Of a stretch of DNA of 64,000 nucleotides, positions 42,909 through 51,803 are shown in pieces. The notes under the pieces are model-generated. The model was not told where the DNA came from, ran no database searches, and saw nothing but the letters and a program-made list of their open reading frames with translations. The stretch spans positions 372,001 through 436,000 of the forward strand of contig NZ_JARTWB010000003.1 in assembly GCF_031450785.1 (NCBI RefSeq). The letters are read 5' to 3'. The position numbers and the translations under genes were made by a program. This DNA comes from Caballeronia sp. LZ062 (GTDB lineage: Bacteria; Pseudomonadota; Gammaproteobacteria; Burkholderiales; Burkholderiaceae). The stretch's first letter is position 1, and the number at the start of each line of letters is the position of its first letter.

Positions 42909-43679
42909 TTATTTCCGGCCGTCGAAGAGAAACACGTTGGAGCGGTCGGGGCTCGGCAGCGCGACCATGAGCCGTGCGCCGTCAACGATGCCGCTGCCTT
43001 CAACCGTCGCGTCGGGAAGCGGGCAGGGCGCCGGGCCGAACGTCACGGTTACCGCGTAGGCGTTCACGCCGGGGCGCGGGCGCACGGTTCCCTTGAAGAT
43101 GCAGCCGGCGCTGGTCGTGCCGGCGGCGTAGCCATCCGCGGCGACGGTGATGCGCGTGGTCGTCGAGCCGCCGAGGGACATGCCGCGTCCGCTGTACAGG
43201 CCGCCGGCATTGGCGAGCGTCGGCGCGGTGTCGAGCATGGGCGCGGCGCTCGCGCGGAAGATGCGGCTTTCGCCACCGTCGGCGCGCGTGATTGCGCCCT
43301 CGACGGCGGGCGCGTGCGCGAAGTTCGCCGTGAACGATACCGGCGACGGCGGCGCTTCGCCGATGCGGTAATCCAGCGCGGAGGCGCTCGTGAAACGTCC
43401 GTCGCTCGTTTGCGAGCCGTTGGCTGCAATCGCGACGCCGGCAAGACCGCCGCCGTTCGCATCGGCATGAAAGAGGTACGCGGTGCCGTCGAAGAGCATG
43501 AGCAAGGTGGCGTCGCCGCTGCCGAGCGTGCCTTTATAGACGCCGCCCGAGGGCAGCGTCGTCGTGACGGATGCGGGCGGCGGCGCGGGCGGCTCGATCG
43601 TCGAACAGGCCGCGACGAGCAGAACGCAGGGAAGCGCAAGCGGGGCAGGGAACAGTGCGGCGCGTGTCGTGCTCGTCAT
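42909..43679 (-). CDS. Lipoprotein of unknown function
   Basis: 256 aa. Lipobox VAAC at about residues 22-25. The mature part is rich in short beta repeats (GGVYKGTLGSGDATLLMLFD, GGLYSGRGMSLGGSTTTRI), suggesting a beta-barrel or lipocalin-like fold. Two cysteines late in the chain (AGCIFK, APCPLP). Family not recognised. Monocistronic by position. Confidence 0.7.
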   Translation of the reverse strand: MTSTTRAALFPAPLALPCVLLVAACSTIEPPAPPPASVTTTLPSGGVYKGTLGSGDATLLMLFDGTAYLFHADANGGGLAGVAIAANGSQTSDGRFTSASALDYRIGEAPPSPVSFTANFAHAPAVEGAITRADGGESRIFRASAAPMLDTAPTLANAGGLYSGRGMSLGGSTTTRITVAADGYAAGTTSAGCIFKGTVRPRPGVNAYAVTVTFGPAPCPLPDATVEGSGIVDGARLMVALPSPDRSNVFLFDGRK

Positions 43680-43816
43680 CGAAGGCTCCGGTCGCGGTCG
43701 GGCCGCCTCGCGTGCGCGAAGCGGGAACGTCCTGTATAGGCGCGCGGCCGCGACGAGTCAAGCGGAGCTAACCTGAGGCCGGGCGCATCGCGTCGGCCGC
43801 GTTCGACGGAGGCCAT

Positions 43817-45016
43817 GTGCCCGACACGAATGTCATCATCTTCGGCGCATTCGACCGTCACAACTTCGGCGACATGCTGTTTGCGCACGTCGCTGAACGG
43901 CTGCTCGCCGAGCGTCGGCCGGATGCAAAGCCGGTGTTCGCCGGACTGGCCGCGCGCGACATGCGCGCATACGGCGGCCACGATGTCGCCGACCTCGCCG
44001 CACTCGCCGGGCGGTGGCGCGACAAGCCCGTCACGCTCGTGCACGCCGGCGGCGAGTTGCTGACGTGCGACGCCTGGGACGCCGCCGTGATGCTCGGCGA
44101 CCCCGAAGACGCGCAGACCCGCATCGCGCGATACGGCACGCGCACCGACGATCGTTCGGCGTACGCACGCGCGATGCTGCATTCCGATGCTCGCGCGCCC
44201 TACGTCGTCGGCCGCGAGACGTTCGCGCAGGCGTCGTCGATTCGCTTCAACGCGGTGGGCGGCGCGTCGCTCGACACGTGCGACGCAGCGCTGCGTGCCG
44301 AAGTCCTGACGAAGCTACGGACCGCCGATGACGTGAGTGTGCGCGACGCCCGCACGCAAGCGACGCTGCGTGCCGCATGCATCGCGGCGAGGCTCTTGCC
44401 GGACCCTGTGACGATGATCGCCGAACTCTTCGATGCTCGCATTCGCTCGCGTGCCGACGACGGCGCCGCAGCCGACGTGCGGCGGGCGTTCCCGCGCGGC
44501 TATCTGGCCGTGCAGTTCAGCGCCGATTTCGGCGACGATGCGACGCTCGACCGGCTGGCGAGCGAACTCGACGCGCTTGCCGAAGCAAGCGGCTTCGGCA
44601 TCGCGCTGTTTCGCGCGGGCGCGGCGCCGTGGCATGACGATATCGACGCCTACGTGCGTCTTGCGGCGCGCATGACGCAACGTCCGGCGATTTTCCGGTC
44701 GCTCGACGTCTGGGACATCTGCGCGTTGATTACCACGAGCGCGGGGTACGTGGGCAGCAGCCTGCACGGGCGTATCGTCGCGATGGCGTACGCGCTGCCG
44801 CGCATCAACATGCTTCATCCGGACGAAGCGGCGCGGACCGGCAAGCAGGCGGCGTATGCGCGGACGTGGGAAGAGGCGGACGCGCCGCACGCCGTTGCGA
44901 TAGAGGACATCGAGGCGGGCATGAAGGACGCGTTGCGCGTGGACCGCGATGTGCTGCGACGGCGTTCAGTAGAGCTTGCCGCCTTGTATCACGCCGGCGC
45001 CGCGCCGGGCGATTAG
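43817..45016 (+). CDS. Polysaccharide pyruvyl transferase family protein
   Basis: 399 aa. GTG start at 43817 with CGGAGG just upstream. Opening VIIFGAFDRHNFGDMLFAHV is the CsaB/WcaK-type N-terminal motif with the NFGD box. Later DDVSVRDARTQATL and AGYVGSSLHGRIVAMAYALP match the C-terminal substrate loop with the SxHG box. Adds pyruvate ketal to glycans in the family. No polysaccharide cluster is near, so its acceptor is unknown. Confidence 0.82.
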   Translation: MPDTNVIIFGAFDRHNFGDMLFAHVAERLLAERRPDAKPVFAGLAARDMRAYGGHDVADLAALAGRWRDKPVTLVHAGGELLTCDAWDAAVMLGDPEDAQTRIARYGTRTDDRSAYARAMLHSDARAPYVVGRETFAQASSIRFNAVGGASLDTCDAALRAEVLTKLRTADDVSVRDARTQATLRAACIAARLLPDPVTMIAELFDARIRSRADDGAAADVRRAFPRGYLAVQFSADFGDDATLDRLASELDALAEASGFGIALFRAGAAPWHDDIDAYVRLAARMTQRPAIFRSLDVWDICALITTSAGYVGSSLHGRIVAMAYALPRINMLHPDEAARTGKQAAYARTWEEADAPHAVAIEDIEAGMKDALRVDRDVLRRRSVELAALYHAGAAPGD

Positions 45017-45051
45017 CATCGCCGTCTTCGGAAGCGCGGCGGGGGCGCGTG

Positions 45052-45495
45052 TCAGCGTTCGTCCGACAGCATCGTGCCCCGGCAGTTCGCTGCGAGGCAC
45101 CGGCACGCGTAAAGGCGCTTGAGCGCGGCCGTCCGCCGTCCTTCGACTGTGAGCCGATAGTCGATGAAGAGCTCCTGTCCCTTGCCGATGGGACGAAGCG
45201 AACGGATGAACACGCGTTCGCCCTCCTGCTCGGCCTCGCAGTTCGGCGCGCAACTGTGATTGAGCCAGCGCGCGGAGTTGCCGCCGCGCGCGCCGTCGAT
45301 TACGCGGCCGTCGTCGAGTCCGAAGAGGAACGTGTGCCCGTCCTCGGCGTTCGAGCGTTCGTACATGCGCTGCGCTTCCTTCCACGAAAGACGCTGCCCC
45401 TTGTACTCGAAGAGCAGCGCGCCCGCGGGCAGATCGGCGAGGGCGAAAACGCCCCGGCCATGAACGGGCGATGTTCGGACAGTGGTTCGACGCAT
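45052..45495 (-). CDS. SET-domain protein lysine methyltransferase-like
   Basis: 147 aa, almost only a SET domain. N-terminal SPVHGRGVFALADLPAG, the AdoMet-binding NHSCAPNCEAE and the C-terminal GQELFIDYR are all intact. A post-SET-like Cys cluster (YACRCLAANCRG) follows. Bacterial SET proteins methylate lysines of host or own proteins; the target here is unknown. Converges with the pyruvyl transferase gene. Confidence 0.85.
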   Translation of the reverse strand: MRRTTVRTSPVHGRGVFALADLPAGALLFEYKGQRLSWKEAQRMYERSNAEDGHTFLFGLDDGRVIDGARGGNSARWLNHSCAPNCEAEQEGERVFIRSLRPIGKGQELFIDYRLTVEGRRTAALKRLYACRCLAANCRGTMLSDER

Positions 45496-45921
45496 GATGT
45501 GGCGAGTCGCAGTGTTGGATGGAGAAGTCGGGCGCGCAGGCGCCGCACGATGATGACGCCGCCATAAAAGGCCGTCATGTCGATGCGCGACGCACGCGAG
45601 CTATCGTAACTGCAACGTCGGCGCATGGGGAGGCGCGTGTGACGAATCGTTCCGCTTTTGCGTTGCCGTGCGAGCATGTTTGTGCGATGCCGGCCGGACG
45701 GTCGTTCTCGTGGACGACGAACCGAAGACGATGAGACTCGCACGCAGCCGATCATCGGCCGGGCCGATGCCTCCGAGGACGGCCAACGCAGAACAGCAGC
45801 GCCACCAACGGCATGAGCGATGCGTGAACGCCCTTCGCAATCAAGCGAGAACAATTCGTTTGCGCCGCGCGGTCACGCTCGATAGCCTCGATGAGTCGAT
45901 CACGACCGCCAAGGAGCCGCG
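45496..45921. other. Intergenic region between the SET gene and a cupin gene
   Basis: 426 bp. The flanking genes diverge, so both promoters should be here. AAGGAG for the cupin gene lies at 45911-45916. No open frame in it has convincing coding character. Confidence 0.5.
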
Positions 45922-46269
45922 ATGGTCCCGCTCATCGATCTCGAGTCACTCGCCGACACGCCGCACGACGGCTATCTCAACCGCATCATCGGCACCGTCA
46001 ACGACCACGACATACACATCAGCGTAATGACCGCGCCCTACGAATGGCATCTGCATCCGGACTCGGACGAGACGTTCATCGTCACGGAAGGCACGCTCGT
46101 CATCGACTTCGAGGACGGTACGTTGGACGTGCGCGCGGGCCAGATGCTGACGATTCCCGCAGGCGCGCGTCATCGCACGCGGCCGAAGGGCGCGCGGTCG
46201 GTCAATCTGACGCTGGAGCGCAAAGACACGCGCACCGTTTTCTGCGACGACCCAAAGCCATCCGAGTGA
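45922..46269 (+). CDS. Cupin-domain protein
   Basis: 115 aa single cupin. Metal-binding motif 1 reads WHLHPDSDETFIVTEG (two His and a Glu) and motif 2 AGQMLTIPAGARHRT (His). Could bind a metal and a small ligand; no enzyme function assignable. AAGGAG precedes the ATG. Monocistronic by spacing. Confidence 0.8.
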   Translation: MVPLIDLESLADTPHDGYLNRIIGTVNDHDIHISVMTAPYEWHLHPDSDETFIVTEGTLVIDFEDGTLDVRAGQMLTIPAGARHRTRPKGARSVNLTLERKDTRTVFCDDPKPSE

Positions 46270-46388
46270 CCGCGCTAATGCGTCCTCGACAGGCGATCCG
46301 GCTTGGCAATTGCTCACCCTGTATGCAGCGACATTCCCTTCCCTACGTTCATTCCGACGGCAGGCGCGTACACGAGGTTCGCATCGCG

Positions 46389-46760
46389 ATGCGAACAGCC
46401 GTGTTCACGCACTCGTCAGCACAATGGATGCACGGGGTAACGCGCATTCAACCGGTGATTTTCGTGACGTATTCGAGTGGCAGACGCCCCAAGCTTGTTT
46501 ATTTTCCCACCCGCATCGTCGCGCCGACGCCAGGCGCGAGTGAGAGTGACTTCCAGATTTATGCGTCGTATCGCGGCAGCGCCGCGAGCGGCTATTACGG
46601 CACGCTCAAGGTCGTGCGAAAAACGGACGGGCGCTTGCTCTTTCCGTTCGAAGGCGCGGACACGCTCGGACCCTATGCGTCGAAGTCGGACGCGATCGAA
46701 GCGGCGCAGCGCCGGGGCGACGAAGTCGTGAAGGCCGATCTCGCGCGTCCCGAACTTTGA
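46389..46760 (+). CDS. Small hypothetical protein, DUF6723-like
   Basis: 123 aa from the ATG at 46389; ATG 46323 and a later Met near 46428 are also possible. The core SDFQIYASYRGSAASGYYGT followed by KVVRKTDGRLLFPFEGAD resembles small proteins annotated DUF6723 in Burkholderia, a likeness from memory. Ends with a helical SKSDAIEAAQRRGDEVV. Function unknown. Confidence 0.6.
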   Translation: MRTAVFTHSSAQWMHGVTRIQPVIFVTYSSGRRPKLVYFPTRIVAPTPGASESDFQIYASYRGSAASGYYGTLKVVRKTDGRLLFPFEGADTLGPYASKSDAIEAAQRRGDEVVKADLARPEL

Positions 46761-46889
46761 ACGCCTGCCGGATAATCAATGGAACTTGCGTCGTCGTTTC
46801 TTCTCTGAAGGCGGCGGGGCTGGAGCGCGTCTTGCTGTAACGTCGCTCTCCCTGCAACCATGCGCTCCATCCGATTGCCGGCAGCCACC

Positions 46890-47279
46890 ATGACCACCCA
46901 ACTCAGTGACGTATGTAAATCGCGACTCTTTCGTGTGACGTTGAGCGCGCCTGCCGAGGGCATCGCCTTCGTCATGGCCGATAGCCGCGAAGCCGCCTGG
47001 CGCATGGGCAAGACGGTCATCGCAGTAGTGCACGGCGTCGGCGTTCAGAACGTCGCCATCGCAGGCGTGCATTCCTTCGCGGAACTCGTGAGCATGGGAA
47101 CGTGCGATGACCTCGACATGCGCGTCTTCGAAGTTGCGAGTCCTGATCCGGAGAGCGCTGCGTTCGCCGACGCGCCTTACTTCCTGACCAACGATGCATC
47201 GCTGCTCGGCAAGTGGGCCGAGCTTCGCGCGGATCTCGCGGCGAACGTGGCGCGCGCGCTGATCCGGCGGGCGAAGTAG
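46890..47279 (+). CDS. Small hypothetical protein
   Basis: 129 aa, soluble. Starts MTTQLSDVCKSRLFRVTLSA; an in-frame ATG at 46860 is an alternative and neither has a clear Shine-Dalgarno. Contains FVMADSREAAWRMGKTVIAV. No recognised domain; frame and codon use support coding. Confidence 0.55.
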   Translation: MTTQLSDVCKSRLFRVTLSAPAEGIAFVMADSREAAWRMGKTVIAVVHGVGVQNVAIAGVHSFAELVSMGTCDDLDMRVFEVASPDPESAAFADAPYFLTNDASLLGKWAELRADLAANVARALIRRAK

Positions 47280-47366
47280 GGCCGCGACGTAAGCTCGGTG
47301 CCTGGGTGACGCACGCGCCGATGTCGGCGTGCGTCGAGAGAAAGGAGACTGCGGTGCCGGCGGTGC

Positions 47367-47678
47367 TCAGGCAGCGACGCGGCGGTTCTGTTTTTCCTGT
47401 GCATCGGCGGCAGCAGCGCCGATAGCCGAATCCAGCATGGCCAGCTTGCGTTGCAGCGTGGCGACGCGCTGACTTTGAGAAGGAACGAGCTCGTAATCGC
47501 TGTCGAGTTGCGACACGCGCATATCCCAATACTTCGTCGGCAGACGACCCGGTGCGGCGCTGCCTTCCACGAAACTCGCGAGGATCAGTTCCAGGTGCTT
47601 GAGTTCGCGTTCCGCGAGCTGAGCCGGTCGACGCTGTCGGAATGCGGGTGCGGCGGCGGCTGCAAGGGTTCGTGTCAT
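47367..47678 (-). CDS. Small hypothetical protein
   Basis: 103 aa, helical, with an Ala-rich start (MTRTLAAAAAPAFRQRR), LPTKYWDMRVSQLDSDYELV in the middle and a predicted coiled stretch QSQRVATLQRKLAMLDSAIG near the end. No recognised family. Confidence 0.55.
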   Translation of the reverse strand: MTRTLAAAAAPAFRQRRPAQLAERELKHLELILASFVEGSAAPGRLPTKYWDMRVSQLDSDYELVPSQSQRVATLQRKLAMLDSAIGAAAADAQEKQNRRVAA

Positions 47679-48022
47679 GGGAGTCGTCCTGCGTGAAATC
47701 GTAAAACGACTACAAAAGCAAGGCGTGTACCTTGTACGGCGTTTTGCGGTGACGAAGATGTTTCCAATTGAAACGGATGTGCCCGAACCCGCGCCGGTAT
47801 TAGCGTTCACCCTTATTCGTCCGATGGAATCTTGGCCGATGGATGCGACGCGGATTGCAACGCTGCGTCCGTTACCGCACGGAACAGCGCGCAAACTTTT
47901 CACACGACCCTGTTCTTTCTTCAAACGTTTGCCGTGGGTCTGGGGCTTGCTCAATTGGCGGCACGCATCCCCGCTTGCTGAACGGCCGGATGTGAACCGC
48001 GCAGCGCGCCAATCAGACCGCA
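47679..48022. other. Intergenic region upstream of recQ
   Basis: 344 bp between divergent genes. AT-richer at 47690-47780 than the flanks. A plus-strand frame crossing it runs into recQ out of frame and is not believed. No repeat or hairpin of note. Confidence 0.5.
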
Positions 48023-49837
48023 ATGGACATGAACGACACCACCCGCAGCATCGCCACCCGCGCGCGCAAACCGCTCGACCGTGAAGTCGAAACCGCGCTT
48101 CGCAAAGTCTTCGGCTTTCCGCATTTGCGGCCGGGACAGGACGAAGTGATTCGCAGCGTCCTCGACGGCAACGACACGCTCGCCGTCATGCCCACGGGCG
48201 CCGGCAAATCCCTGTGCTATCAATTGCCGGCCTTGCAGCTGGACGGCATGACGGTGGTCGTCTCGCCGCTCATCTCGCTCATGCGCGATCAGGCTGTCAA
48301 ACTGACGGAAGCCGGCGTAGCGGCCACGGTCATCAACAGCACTTTGTCCACGACAGAAGAGCGCGAAGCCATGCAAGCGGTCACCGCAGGCGAGGTCCGC
48401 ATTCTCTTCGTCACGCCGGAGCGGCTCGTCAATGCGGAATTCACCGCGACGCTCACGTCGAAGGACATGCCCTCGGTGCCGCTCGTGGTCATCGACGAGG
48501 CGCATTGCATCTCGCAGTGGGGCCACGACTTTCGGCCCGCGTATGTCGAACTGATTCACGCGGTCAAGACGCTCGGCCGCCCGCCGGTGCTCGCGCTTAC
48601 GGCGACGGCGACGCCATCGGTCATCGAGGACATCGTGCGCGAATTGCAGATGCGCCACGCGAACGTCATTCATACGGGCGTGTATCGCGACAACCTGCAT
48701 TTCTCGGTCGAGCAACTGACGAATCCCGAGGACAAACGCGCCCGCGCCATCGAGCTGGCGAGCACGCTGGAAGGCAGCGGCATCATCTATTGCGCGACGG
48801 TGGCCGAATGCGACGCGCTTCATGCAGCGCTCCAGGAAGCGGGCGTCGCAGCACAGCGATACCACGGCAAGATGGCCGCCGGCGCGCGAACGGAAGCGCA
48901 AGACGCGTTCATGGGCGACGAGGCGCGGGTGATGGTCGCGACGAACGCTTTCGGCATGGGCATCGACAAGCCGGACATTCGCTTCGTGTTGCATGCGCAG
49001 GTGCCGGGCAGCCTCGATGCGTACTATCAGGAAGCCGGACGGGCGGGCCGCGACGGCGAGCCGGCCAAGTGCATCCTGCTTTTCGAGCTCAAGGACAAGC
49101 AGGTTCAGCAGTTCTTTCTCGGCGGACGCTATCCGAGCGCGGAGACGATACGCCGCGTGGCCGAGACGGTACGCGATCTCGCGCGAGAGAACGCGAGCCA
49201 GACGCTCGAAAAGCCGCTGGAACGCCTGCGCGAAGCGTTGCCGCATGTGGGCGTGAACAAGCTGCGCGTCGCGGCGACGCTGCTCAACGACATGGGCGTC
49301 ACGCGTCGCACGCGTCGCGGCGGCATGAAGTTGATCGACGACGGCGCCGCCATCGGGCAACTCGACGATGCCGCGCAAGGTTATGCCTCGCGAGCCGGGC
49401 GCGATCGCGCCGTGCTCGAACGCATGATCAACTACGCGCAAAGCGCGCGCTGCCGCTGGCGCATGCTGCTCGACTACTTCGCCGACGACGCGGACGACGT
49501 GCGCGCGCAGTCGCCTGCGGACAAGCAGGAAGTGGAGTATCGCGCGCCTGACGACGAGCTAGGCGGCGGCGCGTGCGGCGCGTGCGACAACTGCCTGCAT
49601 CCGCCAGAAGTGCACGAGAGCCCGCGCGAGGTGCGCGAACAGGCGTTGTCGGAAGAGCACGAGAAAGAAGCGAAGCCGAAGCGAAGCGCACACACGTTCA
49701 CTCAGGGCGACCGTGTGCGCGTGCGCCGCTATGGCGATGGCGTCGTGGAGATGGTGAGCGCGGACCGCGTGGCGGTGCGCTTCCCGGACGACGAGACGCG
49801 CACCTTCATCGCGCGCTATGTGAAGCGCGCGGCGTGA
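48023..49837 (+). CDS. recQ: ATP-dependent DNA helicase RecQ
   Basis: 604 aa 3'-5' DNA helicase. Motif I MPTGAGKSLCYQ, motif II VIDEAHCISQWGHDFRP, motif III LALTATATPSV, motif VI QEAGRAGRDGEPA. The RQC zinc site is present (CRWRMLLDYF and CGACDNC). An HRDC domain is not seen; instead the last 50 residues form a small beta domain (TQGDRVRVRRYGDGVVEMVS). Works in recombination and fork repair. Start at 48023, or two codons later at a second ATG. Confidence 0.93.
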   Translation: MDMNDTTRSIATRARKPLDREVETALRKVFGFPHLRPGQDEVIRSVLDGNDTLAVMPTGAGKSLCYQLPALQLDGMTVVVSPLISLMRDQAVKLTEAGVAATVINSTLSTTEEREAMQAVTAGEVRILFVTPERLVNAEFTATLTSKDMPSVPLVVIDEAHCISQWGHDFRPAYVELIHAVKTLGRPPVLALTATATPSVIEDIVRELQMRHANVIHTGVYRDNLHFSVEQLTNPEDKRARAIELASTLEGSGIIYCATVAECDALHAALQEAGVAAQRYHGKMAAGARTEAQDAFMGDEARVMVATNAFGMGIDKPDIRFVLHAQVPGSLDAYYQEAGRAGRDGEPAKCILLFELKDKQVQQFFLGGRYPSAETIRRVAETVRDLARENASQTLEKPLERLREALPHVGVNKLRVAATLLNDMGVTRRTRRGGMKLIDDGAAIGQLDDAAQGYASRAGRDRAVLERMINYAQSARCRWRMLLDYFADDADDVRAQSPADKQEVEYRAPDDELGGGACGACDNCLHPPEVHESPREVREQALSEEHEKEAKPKRSAHTFTQGDRVRVRRYGDGVVEMVSADRVAVRFPDDETRTFIARYVKRAA

Positions 49838-49861
49838 ATAAAAAAATAGAGAAAAGCGGGC

Positions 49862-50065
49862 TTACGTGTTGGTCGGCTCGCCCGGATCTTCGACGCCCTT
49901 CTCGATGTTGTCCTTCTGGTCGCCGTAGTCCTTGCGGTTCGCGCCGTTGGTGATTTCGACGTCGCCTTTCAGCTTGCGGTCCTCGTCACCGGTCACGGTG
50001 CCGATGACCGTATCGACCCAGCCCTTCACCTGCTCCTTGATGCCTTCGGTGGTGTCCTTGTTCAT
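49862..50065 (-). CDS. CsbD-family stress protein
   Basis: 67 aa. CsbD pattern: MNKDTTEGIKEQVKGWVDTV, TGDEDRKLKGD and KDYGDQKDNIEKG. Small hydrophilic general-stress protein of unknown biochemical role. AAGGAGAAC precedes the ATG. It is divergent from a zinc alcohol dehydrogenase gene. Confidence 0.88.
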   Translation of the reverse strand: MNKDTTEGIKEQVKGWVDTVIGTVTGDEDRKLKGDVEITNGANRKDYGDQKDNIEKGVEDPGEPTNT

Positions 50066-50141
50066 GTGGTTCTCCTTACGGGATTAGCGGTGCCAACGCA
50101 ATGAACGTCGCAACCGCTATGCCCGCCGCTGACGGGCGCGT

Positions 50142-50152
50142 GTGTTGCTGAA
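50142..50152 (+). promoter_or_regulatory. Shared promoter-proximal motif GTGTTGCTGAA (copy 1)
   Basis: Lies 35 bp before the first zinc alcohol dehydrogenase. The same 11 bases followed by NCA occur at 54233-54243 before the second one. Possibly part of a common promoter or activator site. Confidence 0.4.
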
Positions 50153-50187
50153 CCAGTGTTCGACCAACACCTCCCGGGAGTCAGACG

Positions 50188-51396
50188 ATGAGAGCAGTCG
50201 TGTTTCACGGCATAGGCAACATATCGCTCGACAACGTGGCAGACCCGACGATCCAGCACGATTTCGACGCGGTGGTCCGCCTGACTGCGAGCGCGATTTG
50301 CGGCACGGACCTGCACATGGTGCGCGGCACGTTTTCCGGCATGGTGCCGGGGACGATTCTCGGTCATGAGGGCGTCGGCGTGATCGAAGAGGTCGGCAAG
50401 GGCGTGCGCAACCTGAAGCGCGGGGATCGCGTGCTGATTCCATCGACCGTTTCGTGCGGATGCTGCGGTTACTGCCGGCAGGGCTACACCGCGCAATGCG
50501 ACCTCGCGAATCCGAACGGTCCGTCGGCTGGCACCGCGTTCTTCGGCGGACCGAAAAGCACCGGGCCGATCAACGGTCTGCAAGCGGAATACGCGCGCAC
50601 GCCGCTTGCCAACGCGAGCCTCATCAAGCTGCCCGATAACGTCGATGACGAGCGCGCCATTCTCATCTCCGACATCTTTCCGACCGGCTATTTCGGCGCG
50701 CAGCTCGCGGAGGTCCGTCCCGGCGATACGGTCGCGGTCTTCGGCGCGGGGCCGGTGGGCCAGTTCGCGATTGCGAGCGCATGGATGCTCGGCGCGGGAC
50801 GCGTGATCGCGGTGGATCGCTTGCAGGATCGGCTCGACATGGCGCGTGCGCAGGGCGCGGAAACGGTGAACTTCGACCAGGAAGACCCGGTGCAGGCCAT
50901 TCTCGAACTGACGAACGGCGTGGGCGTGGATCGCGCCATCGATGCCGTGGGGGTAGATGCCGTGCATCCGGAAGGCGGCCCGGCCGCGTCGGAAGACAAG
51001 ATCAAGCAGGCGGAACAGGAAAGTCAGACAGTCACGCCCGAGCGCAATCAAGACGGCAAGAACTGGATACCGGGCAACGCGCCGACGCAGGCGCTCGACT
51101 GGGCCGTCGCCGCGCTCGCGAAAGCGGGCACGCTCGGGGTAATCGGCGTGTATCCGCCGAACGACCGCTTCTTCCCGCTCGGTATCGCGATGAACAAGAA
51201 CCTCGCGATCAGGATGGGCAACTGCAACCATCGCGCGATCACGCCGGCCTTGATCGAGCGCGTGAGCAACGGATCGTTCGATCCGCTTCGCGTGCTGACT
51301 ACACGCGAGCCGATGATGAATGTCATCGACGCCTATAAGGCATTCGATCTGCGTCAACCGGGATGGATCAAAGTGAAACTCGATCCTGCTGCGTGA
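50188..51396 (+). CDS. Zinc-dependent alcohol dehydrogenase (MDR family)
   Basis: 402 aa. Catalytic-zinc ligands: Cys in SAICGTDLH, His-Glu in GHEGVG. The structural-zinc cluster is CGCCGYCRQGYTAQC. Rossmann fold VFGAGPVGQFAIAS. An insert near 265-290 (SEDKIKQAEQESQTVTPERN) and the long form resemble glutathione-independent formaldehyde dehydrogenase-like members. GGGAG precedes the ATG. Same family as the gene at 54321-55490; substrate unknown. Confidence 0.87.
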   Translation: MRAVVFHGIGNISLDNVADPTIQHDFDAVVRLTASAICGTDLHMVRGTFSGMVPGTILGHEGVGVIEEVGKGVRNLKRGDRVLIPSTVSCGCCGYCRQGYTAQCDLANPNGPSAGTAFFGGPKSTGPINGLQAEYARTPLANASLIKLPDNVDDERAILISDIFPTGYFGAQLAEVRPGDTVAVFGAGPVGQFAIASAWMLGAGRVIAVDRLQDRLDMARAQGAETVNFDQEDPVQAILELTNGVGVDRAIDAVGVDAVHPEGGPAASEDKIKQAEQESQTVTPERNQDGKNWIPGNAPTQALDWAVAALAKAGTLGVIGVYPPNDRFFPLGIAMNKNLAIRMGNCNHRAITPALIERVSNGSFDPLRVLTTREPMMNVIDAYKAFDLRQPGWIKVKLDPAA

Positions 51397-51412
51397 CGTG
51401 CAAAAGAAAAGC

Positions 51413-51441
51413 GGGGCGGTTTCCTCTCGCGAAACCGCCCC
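51413..51441. terminator. Hairpin after the zinc alcohol dehydrogenase
   Basis: GGGGCGGTTTC and GAAACCGCCCC, perfect 11-bp arms with a 7-nt loop, 16 bp past the stop. No long T-run. Confidence 0.65.
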
Positions 51442-51803
51442 GTGTCCTCGGACTGCAACTCGTCGTCAAAGACTTCAGACGCCCGAGAGATTAGCGAGAG
51501 CGAATGCGCGTATCAACGCGTGCGCCTGCAAAGCACCTCTCCAGAATGCGCATGAATAACGTGGTCCATGTGCAACATCGAAACGATTAACTCTTTGCGT
51601 TCGCTGACAGTAAGCGATTGAGACTAAAGCACTAAGATGCAGCCAGACATACTCGTTCCAGTTTTAGCAATAGATTCTTACTCGTCAAAAGGCGCCGAAT
51701 AACGCGACGTATGAAGGGCCGTCGCTTAAAGTGTGTCGGGCTTCTCAAGGACAAGGCGCATCGCCTCGGGAAGCCTTCGCTCTAATCAGGACACACAGCA
51801 ACC
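51442..51803. other. Intergenic region upstream of the porin gene
   Basis: 362 bp without a gene. It is AT-richer than coding DNA, especially 51540-51720, and should hold the porin promoter and a long leader. No clear -10/-35 pair or palindrome could be fixed by eye. Confidence 0.5.

Noticed and set aside
47677..48084. 135-aa plus-strand frame overlapping the start of recQ
   Set aside because: Its second half is recQ in a wrong frame and no Shine-Dalgarno precedes it.
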